Under the pieces are notes generated by a model. That model made no database searches, was not told where the DNA came from, and saw only the letters and a program-made list of their open reading frames with translations. The translations under genes and the position numbers were made by a program. Positions 1 to 6,898 of a DNA stretch of 7,068 nt are shown piece after piece. How positions within the stretch are numbered: position 1 is the stretch's first letter; each line of letters begins with the position of its first letter. The stretch is from an uncultured Clostridia bacterium (lineage in GTDB: Bacteria; Bacillota; Clostridia; Monoglobales; Monoglobaceae): the NCBI GenBank assembly GCA_934463175.1, contig CAKSIW010000098.1:1-7068 (forward strand), read 5' to 3'.

Positions 1-2030
1 TACTTGTGGTCTGCGGAAACATCGGAAAATATCTGAACACCGCTTCCGCTGTAATACTGCTTTGTGAGCGACAGAAGTGCATGAAGAAATTCCCCTCTTG
101 TGACATCCTCACAGTTTTCGTCAAAGAACTCCTCACCGTCTGCGATTGCTGCCAGAATCGCTTTTGCTTCCATAAGCTTTGCGCTCTCTTTTTCAACCGT
201 TTGCACCGGTTCACTTGCCTGCTCCCCGGCATCGCTCAATGCCGCAGCCAGTCTCGTTCCGGCAAGTGCGTCCATGCTTAATGACGCAAGCTTAATCGGC
301 AATTCAACGATTTTGAAGTTTTCGGGAGACACACCTTCAAAAGTAAGTTTTCCGTCCCCGTCAAGATAATCGCACAGTCTGACAAACAAAGCAGACGCTT
401 CGGCACGCGTGAGGCTGTCCAGCGGTCTGAATGCACCTTCGTCGCCTGTGACAATCCCAAGTCCGCAAAGGCTCTTCACCGCGTCACGCGCATAATCCGC
501 AACATCGTTTAAATCGCTGAGTTCTGCAGCTGATTCAGGCAGAGTTGCCTTCTTATATATAATTGCCCTTGCAAGAATTGCTGCTGCATCCTGACGTGTT
601 ATCATGCGGTCAGGCAAAAACTCATTCCCGTCACCGTTAATAAGCTTCGCCTCGGTCGCTGCCGCAACAAAAGCATAATACCAGCTGTCAGAAGTGACGT
701 CTGAGTATAAATCAGCCCCCTTAGACTGAAGTCCGAGTGCAGAAACCGCCATTTTTGCAAATTCGGCACGGGTTATGTTTTTTTCGGGCTGAAAGCTCCC
801 GTCGGGAAATCCATTTATGATTCCTTTCTTGAAAAGCTTTGCCGCATAATCCTTTGCCCAGTGGCTCGTCATATCGCCAAATGTATCGTTTTTTGTCTCT
901 CCCGACGGAGTTGTCGGCGTTGCCGGAGTTACAACAGACACTCCGCCGCCTCCGCCGGTGCTTCCTCCGTTATTAATTTTGTCATCTATATTTGCTGCCT
1001 TTTCAGCCTCAATTGCAACCTTTTCTGCAAGAAGAGCTTTTATATCTCCAAGAGTTTTAATTGTTGCTCTTTCGGCATATACCGCTTCAAAAGCCGCCTC
1101 ACGTCTCGTATCGTTCGGCAGGTTGTTATACGATGTCAGATCAATGCTGTTATCCTTGAAATAGCCAATCACTTTCTGCTGCAAAGCCGCAGAGGATTCC
1201 GCCGAAATACTTTCGGCAACAAAGACCAGTTCATCATAAATTTTATTCTCATCTGTCACTTCACCAAACGTGTAATTTTTCAGTGCTGTTTCAAAAGCCT
1301 GCTTAACCGCCGTGCTCAGTGCGCTGTATTTCGTCCACAAATCCTTTCCGATATACACGCTGTATTCGTCTGCACATTTTTCAACTGACAGGCTCCCGCT
1401 TTTCGCTCTGAGAAAACCTTCTGCCTTCAGATATGCCGCAGCAAGACTTTCTTCGGTATATCCCGAAAGCGGCATTGCTTTAATAACGTATGCCGCTATC
1501 TGCGCAATGCTGTCTGACGCAAGACCTGCCTTGCCGTCATTCAGAGGACACGCTGCAATTTTTGCAACGCTGTCCGCCGCACCGCTGTTGACAGCGTTCA
1601 CCGCCTCGTCAAGCGCGCCATGCTCAAGAGTGAACACAACTCCGTCCCGTCTGCTCTCACTTCCGAATATATGGTACGCATTTCTTCCGTTCGACTTCAC
1701 ATCATCAGGCAATTCAAGAACCACGCTGACCTCTCCGCCTCCGCCTGTCTTGCTTGTTTTCAGAATGATTTCCTCGGACGCGTCCGATGCGAACTCCGAA
1801 ACATCTTTACCGTATGCCGCAACCGCAATGTTAAATACCTCGGTCTTCTTTTTTGCCATTGTCCCGGAAAAGACCAGGTTGCTGCTTGCAGAAATGTATT
1901 CAACATTAACATCAAACAGCTTGGGCGCGTTTGAGACTTCCTGTGCCGCGCCGACAAAAATTGTCTCGGCAAGCAGACACACTGCTGCCGCAACAGCCGT
2001 AATCGGTTTAAATCTTTTTCCTACCCTCAT
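1..2030 (-). CDS. SLH-domain cell-surface protein, 3' end beyond the window
   Basis: The frame gives 676 residues plus a partial codon and runs off the left edge. The ATG at 2028-2030 follows AGGAGG (plus 2042-2047) by 11 nt. Residues 1-29 look like a signal peptide: basic K5-K8, then a hydrophobic stretch ending near VGAA, with one acidic residue (E22) inside it. Residues about 38-136 look like a beta-sandwich/Ig-like domain. Residues about 138-350 are helical, with two similar units of the pattern YxxL...FE...I..L...VA. A Gly-rich then Pro/Thr-rich linker (353-381) leads to three SLH domains at about 382-435, 440-492 and 504-556, with TRAE, TRQD and TRAE motifs. A TRGEF motif at 644-648 and FSDVSADH at 668-675 begin a further SLH-like unit. 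SLH triplets bind secondary cell-wall polymer, so the product is probably anchored on the envelope. The function of the N-terminal domains is unknown. Confidence 0.9.
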   Translation of the reverse strand, partial: MRVGKRFKPITAVAAAVCLLAETIFVGAAQEVSNAPKLFDVNVEYISASSNLVFSGTMAKKKTEVFNIAVAAYGKDVSEFASDASEEIILKTSKTGGGGEVSVVLELPDDVKSNGRNAYHIFGSESRRDGVVFTLEHGALDEAVNAVNSGAADSVAKIAACPLNDGKAGLASDSIAQIAAYVIKAMPLSGYTEESLAAAYLKAEGFLRAKSGSLSVEKCADEYSVYIGKDLWTKYSALSTAVKQAFETALKNYTFGEVTDENKIYDELVFVAESISAESSAALQQKVIGYFKDNSIDLTSYNNLPNDTRREAAFEAVYAERATIKTLGDIKALLAEKVAIEAEKAANIDDKINNGGSTGGGGGVSVVTPATPTTPSGETKNDTFGDMTSHWAKDYAAKLFKKGIINGFPDGSFQPEKNITRAEFAKMAVSALGLQSKGADLYSDVTSDSWYYAFVAAATEAKLINGDGNEFLPDRMITRQDAAAILARAIIYKKATLPESAAELSDLNDVADYARDAVKSLCGLGIVTGDEGAFRPLDSLTRAEASALFVRLCDYLDGDGKLTFEGVSPENFKIVELPIKLASLSMDALAGTRLAAALSDAGEQASEPVQTVEKESAKLMEAKAILAAIADGEEFFDENCEDVTRGEFLHALLSLTKQYYSGSGVQIFSDVSADHK

Positions 2031-2094
2031 CTTTTTCGCTTCCTCCTCGTTGAGCTTTGCGCAGCAGCTTTGCCGCACCTTGTTTTATACTATA

Positions 2095-2123
2095 ATTATA
2101 CTACAGCGGCTTTCCGCGGTAAA
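2095..2123 (-). promoter_or_regulatory. Predicted sigma-A promoter of the SLH gene
   Basis: Read on the minus strand, the -10 is a perfect TATAAT (plus 2095-2100) and the -35 is TTTACC (2118-2123, 4 of 6 to consensus) with a 17-bp spacer. The expected transcript start is near 2088, giving a leader of about 58 nt that contains the AGGAGG site. A short inverted repeat (GCGG/CCGC, 2106-2117) lies in the spacer. Predicted from sequence only. Confidence 0.7.
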
Positions 2124-2130
2124 GTGACCG

Positions 2131-2158
2131 TTTTTTTGATGTATGTGTCATTTTTTTT
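2131..2158 (-). promoter_or_regulatory. Phased A-tracts upstream of the SLH promoter (UP-element-like)
   Basis: Runs of seven T (2131-2137) and eight T (2151-2158), which are A-tracts on the minus strand, have centres about 20.5 bp apart, close to two helical turns. They lie just upstream of the -35 box at 2118-2123. A-tracts in this position are known to bind the RNA polymerase alpha C-terminal domain or to bend DNA. That would suit the high expression of a surface-layer-type protein; the role here is inferred. Confidence 0.45.
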
Positions 2159-2277
2159 GCAGGAAAATTTACCCCTAAAGGCTTCCTTTGTCCTCAAAAC
2201 GCGCTGCGTTCGCACATTTCTTATACAAAACATACAGAATTAGCATTTTTTTCTGTTTAGTTTTACCATTGTCCATC

Positions 2278-2306
2278 TTGACAAACTCATACATTTTGGT
2301 TATAAT
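2278..2306 (+). promoter_or_regulatory. Perfect-consensus sigma-A promoter of the AraC-type regulator
   Basis: TTGACA (2278-2283) and TATAAT (2301-2306) are separated by exactly 17 bp, so both boxes and the spacing match the bacterial vegetative consensus. The start of transcription should be near 2313, leaving a leader of about 36 nt before the GTG at 2349. Confidence 0.8.
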
Positions 2307-2348
2307 TCAAGAATATCAAAGAATACATAGAGTTGGTGGTGAGAGACA

Positions 2349-4670
2349 GTGGCAAAACTATTTCGCAAATCGTTTTTCAGTAAAAAAAGAGACTGGTTCA
2401 TTGCTTATGCCCTGATTCTGCTCCTGCCGATCATTTTCAATTTTATTTCGTTTTTCTACACAGAGTCGGCACTTGAGAAAAAAGTCCGGAGTGCAAACAT
2501 ACTCTCTCTCCAAAGCTCACAGAACTATATTGACAACGCATTGAGCAGCATTGTTCAGGCAAGCATTTCACTGTCCGACAATCATGACCTGATAAATCTT
2601 TCAAAGCAGTCCGAAGGCTTATCAGCCTCTGACAGGTATGATTTGACAAAACTGAACGACATATGGCAAATGCATAACATTTTCTCCTCAGACATATCAA
2701 AGCGAATTGTGTATTTTCCTCAATCCGACAGTGTTTATGCAAGCGGACAGATTCTTTCTGTCGTTAACTGCTTCAATCTGCTTTATCTTGCGGATAATAC
2801 ATCGACCGATAATCAGCCGTTTTCGCCTGAGGAGTTTAAAAACATTCTGCTTGCAAACAAGCTGCCGGGGTTCATAAGCTTTGAAACAACATCGGGAACA
2901 AAGCTTTTTCATTCATATCCCGTTTCGGAATATACTTCTGATGATATTTCGTTCAACATTATTGTTGAGCTGAATCTTGACCATTTGCTTTTTCAGTCAA
3001 GAAAACAGTCGGGTGCTGAATTTTTCATTGCCATGCCCGATGGAAAAGTTCTTCACAACAGCCTTTCGCCCGACGAGGTTCAGGCAGTCGCTGACACAGT
3101 CAACACAAGCAGCAGCTTTGAAACAGTGAAAAAGAACGGCGAAAAATATGTCACAATGAAAACTGCCTCAACAGTGAGTGACTGGACATACGGAACAATT
3201 ATGCCATACAGCGAATATCGTAAAACGCTTCCCATGACACGCGAGCTGACATACACCTGTATTATGCTTTGCGTCGTCCTTGGAATTGCGCTGATATATT
3301 GGCTCACAAACAAAACATATCTTCCGCTGAAAAGTATTTCGGAAATGTTCAGGCACTCAAGCTCTGAGACGCAGACCTCTGATATATACACAAGCATTAA
3401 AAAGTCGGTCGAAGCCATTCAAACCAAGAACGCCGACCTTATAAACCGCTTTGACGAACAGTCCGACACGCTCAAACAAACTGTTCTGACAAATATTATA
3501 TACGGCAAAACAAACGATAAGCTGTCCTACAATGCACAACTTGAAATGATTGATGTGAAAATGGACAAAAATATGTTTTCCGTCATAATTGTGGGAGCGG
3601 AAAACAACGCAATGGGCATTTTTTCGGCATATGAAGGTGATGAGCTTTCGGACAGCGAGAAACAAATGCTGTCGAAGGTCATCATCAGCAACATCTGTCA
3701 TGAAATGCTCAGTGAAGAGTTTATCTGCGAACCACTGATAACAGACGCTTTTGTCACCTTTATCGTAAACTATGACACAGACAAGGACGGATTCAGAAAC
3801 AAGCTTGAAGACATTTTCAGGAGAGCAGCAGACATTATTTCAAGTGAATTCAGCTTTAAAATTCTGACTGCGGTGTCAAATCCCAAGATTTCGGCGGACA
3901 CTGTATCCTCCGCATACCGTGAAGCCGTTTTGTGCTTTGAACATCTTTGCCATTCTGATTCCGAAATCCTGTTTTATGAGGATCTGCTTTCGCGGAATTC
4001 AGGATTTTTGCTTGATTTTCCGCAGTTTCACAAGGACATTGAGCAGGCTTTGTCCGAAAGGAACTACAAGGAATGCAGAAGCATTATAAAAGCAACGATA
4101 TACAGCATTCAACAATCAAAGGCAATAACTCCGGAGATGGCTCGGATTTTTGCGTGTGACATTCTGCGCATTATGATGAATTCAAGCCTGATTTCCGCCT
4201 CTGACAGGACAAAGTCGCTTCTTGTCAGCGCAGAATATGACAGAATCATGTCCGAAAGCAGCACCGTTTCAAGCATTCTGCTCCGAACAATGAACATAAT
4301 TGACTCATATCTCAGGGATTATATTGAAATAGATGAAGAAAAAACAACAGGTGAGATTTATGAACACGTAAAGGAATATATTGATAACCACTACAGCGAC
4401 ACCGAGCTTTCAGCCGCACAGCTTTCAGAGCATTTCGGAATAAGCTCCGCATATCTTTCAACCCAGTTTAAGCTTAAATATGATATCGGTATTCTCGACT
4501 ATATCCGAAAAATCAGAATTGACAAAGCAAAGGAGCTGCTGAAATCAACCGATATGAAAAATGAGGACATTTCCGCCTGTGTCGGTTATATTAATGCGCG
4601 AACCTTCCTCCGCGCCTTTTCAAAAGTTGAAGGAATCACTCCGAAGGAATTCCGAAAGATAAACAAATAA
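2349..4670 (+). CDS. Membrane-anchored AraC-family transcriptional regulator with Cache-like sensor
   Basis: The protein has 773 residues. The start is GTG at 2349: GGTGAG lies 5 nt upstream, an in-frame TGA sits at 2340-2342, and the next in-frame ATG is far downstream. Residues 1-15 are basic, TM1 is about 17-37 and TM2 about 301-320. The roughly 260-residue loop between them ends in a Cache-like pattern (GAEFFIAMPDGKVLHN, then YVTMKTA...WTYGTIMPYSEY). The cytoplasmic part has a degenerate GGDEF-like region at about 406-545, with an SSAYREAVLCFEH helix as in the GGDEF_2 family. The AraC/HTH_18 domain is about 668-773, with helix-turn-helix units near 687-711 and 738-770 (ITPKEFRK at the end). 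Members of this family sense extracellular ligands, often sugars, and bind DNA directly without a phosphorelay. The divergent SLH gene is a plausible target, by position only. Confidence 0.92.
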   Translation: MAKLFRKSFFSKKRDWFIAYALILLLPIIFNFISFFYTESALEKKVRSANILSLQSSQNYIDNALSSIVQASISLSDNHDLINLSKQSEGLSASDRYDLTKLNDIWQMHNIFSSDISKRIVYFPQSDSVYASGQILSVVNCFNLLYLADNTSTDNQPFSPEEFKNILLANKLPGFISFETTSGTKLFHSYPVSEYTSDDISFNIIVELNLDHLLFQSRKQSGAEFFIAMPDGKVLHNSLSPDEVQAVADTVNTSSSFETVKKNGEKYVTMKTASTVSDWTYGTIMPYSEYRKTLPMTRELTYTCIMLCVVLGIALIYWLTNKTYLPLKSISEMFRHSSSETQTSDIYTSIKKSVEAIQTKNADLINRFDEQSDTLKQTVLTNIIYGKTNDKLSYNAQLEMIDVKMDKNMFSVIIVGAENNAMGIFSAYEGDELSDSEKQMLSKVIISNICHEMLSEEFICEPLITDAFVTFIVNYDTDKDGFRNKLEDIFRRAADIISSEFSFKILTAVSNPKISADTVSSAYREAVLCFEHLCHSDSEILFYEDLLSRNSGFLLDFPQFHKDIEQALSERNYKECRSIIKATIYSIQQSKAITPEMARIFACDILRIMMNSSLISASDRTKSLLVSAEYDRIMSESSTVSSILLRTMNIIDSYLRDYIEIDEEKTTGEIYEHVKEYIDNHYSDTELSAAQLSEHFGISSAYLSTQFKLKYDIGILDYIRKIRIDKAKELLKSTDMKNEDISACVGYINARTFLRAFSKVEGITPKEFRKINK

Positions 4671-4676
4671 TTTTAA

Positions 4677-4721
4677 AAAGATATAAACTCAAAGCCAAAT
4701 TCGCCTTGAGTTTATATCTTT
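4677..4721 (+). terminator. Strong hairpin between convergent genes, probably a bidirectional terminator
   Basis: The arms 4677-4692 and 4706-4721 pair perfectly over 16 bp, with a 13-nt loop that can add two further pairs. An A-run precedes the stem (4675-4679) and T-rich sequence follows (4718-4727). It begins 7 nt after the regulator's TAA. The minus-strand SGNH frame ends at 4830 and faces it, so it could stop transcription from both sides. The stem is A/T-rich, so the strength is uncertain. Confidence 0.8.
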
Positions 4722-4829
4722 ATTATTTATATTGTTCAGTAATTCGCTTTAATCCTCAATCCTTATCTTTTCAAGACACCTTTCAGCAGAAGCAGCAATA
4801 CAGTCTCGTACATTTCACTCATACTGCTT

Positions 4830-5375
4830 TCAAATCGCAATATTTTGCTTTACATGCTTCAAAAGCTCCACAGCAATACGCTTCTGTCCAATTCGGTTAG
4901 AGTGTCCCAAAGCCCCCGGTTCATTCTTTTCTTTCTTCACATGCTCAATCGGAAGGAATGATATTTTTTTATCCCTTATTCTCATTTCTTCTGTTAAATC
5001 ATGCAGAATCGGAACAAACCTTTCGTTCATCATACCGTAAATCCATATAATTTCTGCATTTGGCAAATCACATCTGACCATTTTAATAAAGTCTTTTGCA
5101 GCCTCTTTGAACTCATCATTTTCCACTCCGCCTCCGCAGTCATTTGTGCCGAGTGCTATCACTGTTATGTCAGGCTCATCTGCAAAATCAAACCTGACAG
5201 GCAGGCTGCGGCTTGCCGGCGGATAGAACATTTTCATCGGCTCGGCGCGGTTTCCGTGGCAGTCGGCAACAACTCCGCGCCCTGAAAATGTACACACTCT
5301 TGCCTCAGCCTCCAGAGCCTTTGCCGCAAGTTCAAAATGCCTTCTGTCCGATACACATTTGCATATAGAGGACAT
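4830..5375 (-). CDS. SGNH/GDSL hydrolase-like protein, N-terminally truncated (possible pseudogene)
   Basis: The frame encodes 181 residues from the ATG at 5373-5375. It resembles the C-terminal part of the SGNH esterase domain found in carbohydrate esterase family 2-like proteins. Visible are TFSGRGVV (glycine block), VIALGTNDCGGG (GxND block, with its oxyanion-hole Asn) and GHSNRIGQKRIA with the catalytic-type His. The GDSI block that carries the nucleophilic Ser should lie upstream but is absent in all frames. In-frame TAG occurs five codons before the ATG, preceded by about 20 open codons (reading NARENEWLFV just before the stop), then TAA. The ribosome binding site is weak (GAGAG) and I see no promoter. 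A relic or an inactive protein is more likely than an active esterase. Substrate cannot be judged. Confidence 0.7.
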   Translation of the reverse strand: MSSICKCVSDRRHFELAAKALEAEARVCTFSGRGVVADCHGNRAEPMKMFYPPASRSLPVRFDFADEPDITVIALGTNDCGGGVENDEFKEAAKDFIKMVRCDLPNAEIIWIYGMMNERFVPILHDLTEEMRIRDKKISFLPIEHVKKEKNEPGALGHSNRIGQKRIAVELLKHVKQNIAI

Positions 5376-5451
5376 AGCACTCTCTGTCGGCTATACAAAC
5401 AGCCATTCATTCTCACGTGCATTTAAACGCAGCGAAGGAATTTCACCGTCC

Positions 5452-5491
5452 GATTACCGCATCTTTGCCAAAAGCAAAAATGCGGATAATC
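5452..5491 (-). repeat. Long imperfect hairpin after the ATPase gene, possible terminator
   Basis: Arms 5452-5468 and 5474-5491 pair with one bulge and one mismatch around a 5-nt loop. The hairpin starts 12 nt after the ATPase stop codon, the usual terminator position. However, there is no T-run after it on the minus strand (the next bases are GGACGGTG), so it is not a standard intrinsic terminator. It might protect the mRNA 3' end or mark the border of a transferred unit. Confidence 0.6.
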
Positions 5492-5502
5492 AGTAAAACA
5501 CA

Positions 5503-6780
5503 TTAGTTTTTCAACGCGGTGATCGGCACAACGAACACACCGTCATCACGCTTATATGCGGCGTTTGACATTCCGCAGATTACACAGAGAACAGACGGCG
5601 CGATGCCATCCTTTTCTTTTGATACAGCTTCCCTGAAAGAAACCAGCTCCCGTGCTGCACTTTCAATTTGATTTGCTCCGAGTTTTATTTCAAAAGCGCA
5701 CCATTTGCCGTCAGGCAATTCAACAACCGCATCAATTTCTTTTCCTGCATAGTCCTGATAATGATAAAGCCTTCCGCCAAATGACTCTGCATATATTTTT
5801 AAATCCCTTTCACACAACGCCTCAAACATAAAGCCAAAGGTATTTAAGTCACCGATTAGGTGCTCAGGTGTCGCTTTCAACAATGCACAAGCAAGCGACG
5901 GATCGGAAAAATGCCTCTTTTCCGCCTGCTTCACTCGTACTGCTGAACGTATATGTGCCGAAAACGGTTCCTGATTATCCAAAAGAAACAATCTCCCGAA
6001 CAAATCAAGATACGATGCAACAGTATCGACGTCTATGTCATTGTCATCAATCTCTTTAATATCATTTTTCAGCGTTTTGTTTGTTGCCGTTGTGCTTTCA
6101 TTTCTGGCAAGAGAACGCAGAAGAAGAAGCATTTTTGCTTTATCTCTTTTTTTTCCGTCAACGCGAAAGGCGTCATCTTCAACAACAGCATTAAGATATT
6201 CCGACGGCAGCAGCATTGCCTGTCCGACAGGAGTGTCAAGATTTCCCGGCCAGCCTCCGCGCACAATGTATTCCGCCAGCCGTTCCAGCTTAACCTCACC
6301 TGTCATCAGCGGTTTCATGTTTCCCCTGCACAGTTCTTCAAGAGAAACCACGCCGCTTGACTCTCCTGATTCATACAGCGACATCGGACGCATTCTGAGT
6401 CTGGCAATTCTTCCTGCACCACTGTGTAATATCCCCTTGCGTTTGGGTGTGGAGGATCCTGTCAAAATAAAATTACCTTTGCTGCCCCTTTCATCAACCT
6501 TGCTGCGGACAGCATCCCAAAGTTGCGGGCATTCCTGCCACTCATCAATCATTCTTGGCGTTTCCCCCTCCAGAACAAGCTCGGGAGAAATTTCCGCCAG
6601 CTGCCTGTTCTGAAAATTGCCGCGCGGGTCGCCGATATAAATCTCACTCTTGGCATGATAAGATGATGTCCATGTTTTTCCGCACCACTTGGGTCCTTCA
6701 ACGCAAACCGCTCCAAAAACAGAAAGGTATTCATCTATCTGCTTATCAATTATACGCGGCTTATACAATTCATTTTTCAC
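5503..6780 (-). CDS. AAA_14/DUF4143 family ATP-binding protein
   Basis: From the GTG at 6778-6780 the protein has 425 residues. AGGAGG (6790-6795) lies 9 nt upstream. A GTG at 6796-6798 in the same frame would add six residues, but it directly abuts this site, so the inner start is preferred. The N-terminal AAA ATPase shows Walker A GPKWCGKT (29-36), Walker B MIDEWQ (D79, E80), a sensor-1-like FILTGSS (104-110) and GAGR (121-124) as a possible arginine finger. The C-terminal DUF4143 part contains FGFMFEAL (E320), IDAVVEL (D350) and FEIKLG (E364, K366). That D...ExK pattern is like PD-(D/E)XK nucleases. The length is normal and all motifs are intact. The biological role of the family is not established. 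The gene has its own promoter within a repeat array and appears monocistronic. Confidence 0.9.
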   Translation of the reverse strand: MKNELYKPRIIDKQIDEYLSVFGAVCVEGPKWCGKTWTSSYHAKSEIYIGDPRGNFQNRQLAEISPELVLEGETPRMIDEWQECPQLWDAVRSKVDERGSKGNFILTGSSTPKRKGILHSGAGRIARLRMRPMSLYESGESSGVVSLEELCRGNMKPLMTGEVKLERLAEYIVRGGWPGNLDTPVGQAMLLPSEYLNAVVEDDAFRVDGKKRDKAKMLLLLRSLARNESTTATNKTLKNDIKEIDDNDIDVDTVASYLDLFGRLFLLDNQEPFSAHIRSAVRVKQAEKRHFSDPSLACALLKATPEHLIGDLNTFGFMFEALCERDLKIYAESFGGRLYHYQDYAGKEIDAVVELPDGKWCAFEIKLGANQIESAARELVSFREAVSKEKDGIAPSVLCVICGMSNAAYKRDDGVFVVPITALKN

Positions 6781-6789
6781 TTTCGCTCG

Positions 6790-6795
6790 CCTCCT
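6790..6795 (-). promoter_or_regulatory. Ribosome binding site that decides the ATPase start
   Basis: AGGAGG on the minus strand lies 9 nt before the GTG at 6778-6780. The upstream GTG (6796-6798) is next to this site and cannot use it, and it lies at the predicted start of transcription. The leader is therefore very short, about 18 nt. Confidence 0.75.
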
Positions 6796-6823
6796 CACCG
6801 AGATATTATATCATATTCGGTGA
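6795..6823. repeat. Inverted repeat enclosing the -10 box of the ATPase promoter
   Basis: TCACCGAGATAT (6795-6806) is the inverse of ATATTCGGTGA (6813-6823) apart from one extra G. The right arm is the first copy of the direct-repeat array and the left arm is an inverted half-site over the predicted transcript start. This looks like an operator for a dimeric repressor. An RNA hairpin is unlikely because the transcript should start within the left arm. Confidence 0.6.
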
Positions 6824-6833
6824 AATTTTTCAA
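6805..6833 (-). promoter_or_regulatory. Predicted sigma-A promoter of the ATPase gene
   Basis: On the minus strand, TTGAAA (plus 6828-6833, 5 of 6) and TATAAT (6805-6810, 6 of 6) are 17 bp apart. The transcript should start near 6798. One copy of the 23-bp-period repeat (6815-6821) lies in the spacer and the next (6838-6844) lies just upstream of the -35, so a protein bound to the repeats should affect polymerase access. Confidence 0.75.
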
Positions 6834-6898
6834 TACCATTCGGTCATATTTTGAATTTTCATTCGGTATAATTTTAAATCACTGTTCCGTTAAATATT
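6815..6898 (-). repeat. Direct-repeat array, 23-bp period, upstream of the ATPase gene
   Basis: On the plus strand ATTCGGT occurs at 6815-6821, 6838-6844 and 6861-6867, exactly 23 bp apart. GTTCCGT at 6884-6890 is a fourth, degenerate copy in the same phase. The unit extends to about 15 bp, ATTCGGTnwwATTTT, followed by an unconserved 8-bp spacer. The regular spacing points to a cooperative DNA-binding protein acting as operator or iteron. The units are too short and too close together for a CRISPR array. Confidence 0.75.

Larger units (their letters stand above)
2031..2348. other. Divergent intergenic spacer (318 bp)
   Basis: This spacer separates the minus-strand SLH gene from the plus-strand regulator. 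The SLH leader, promoter and A-tracts occupy 2031-2158, and the regulator promoter and leader occupy 2278-2348. Between them (about 2159-2277) is A/T-rich sequence in which I see no convincing gene, terminator or clear repeat. An operator for the adjacent AraC-type regulator could lie here, but I could not identify one. Confidence 0.7.

Noticed and set aside
1312..2127. Long plus-strand open frame (271 codons)
   Set aside because: It is antisense to the SLH gene, has Ala/Ser/Leu-rich low-complexity translation, no recognisable domain and no ribosome binding site. The minus-strand frame has a signal peptide and clear SLH motifs.
2188..2415. Plus-strand frame of 75 codons upstream of the regulator
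   Set aside because: It covers the perfect promoter and overlaps the regulator's start in another frame, with no ribosome binding site or recognisable product.
4763..4822. Minus-strand mini-frame encoding a 19-residue Leu-rich peptide just after the SGNH stop
   Set aside because: It has no ribosome binding site, and its length and composition are compatible with chance in this short spacer.
4706..4900. Plus-strand frame of 64 codons
   Set aside because: It starts inside the terminator hairpin, overlaps the SGNH frame in antisense and shows no protein-like features.
6035..6613. Plus-strand open frame of 192 codons
   Set aside because: It is antisense to the ATPase gene, which has intact Walker motifs; the translation is Ser/Arg-rich and unlike a known protein.
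6815..6898. CRISPR array
   Set aside because: The conserved unit is only 7-15 bp with an 8-bp A/T-rich spacer, and no cas gene is visible. It fits an operator or iteron array better.
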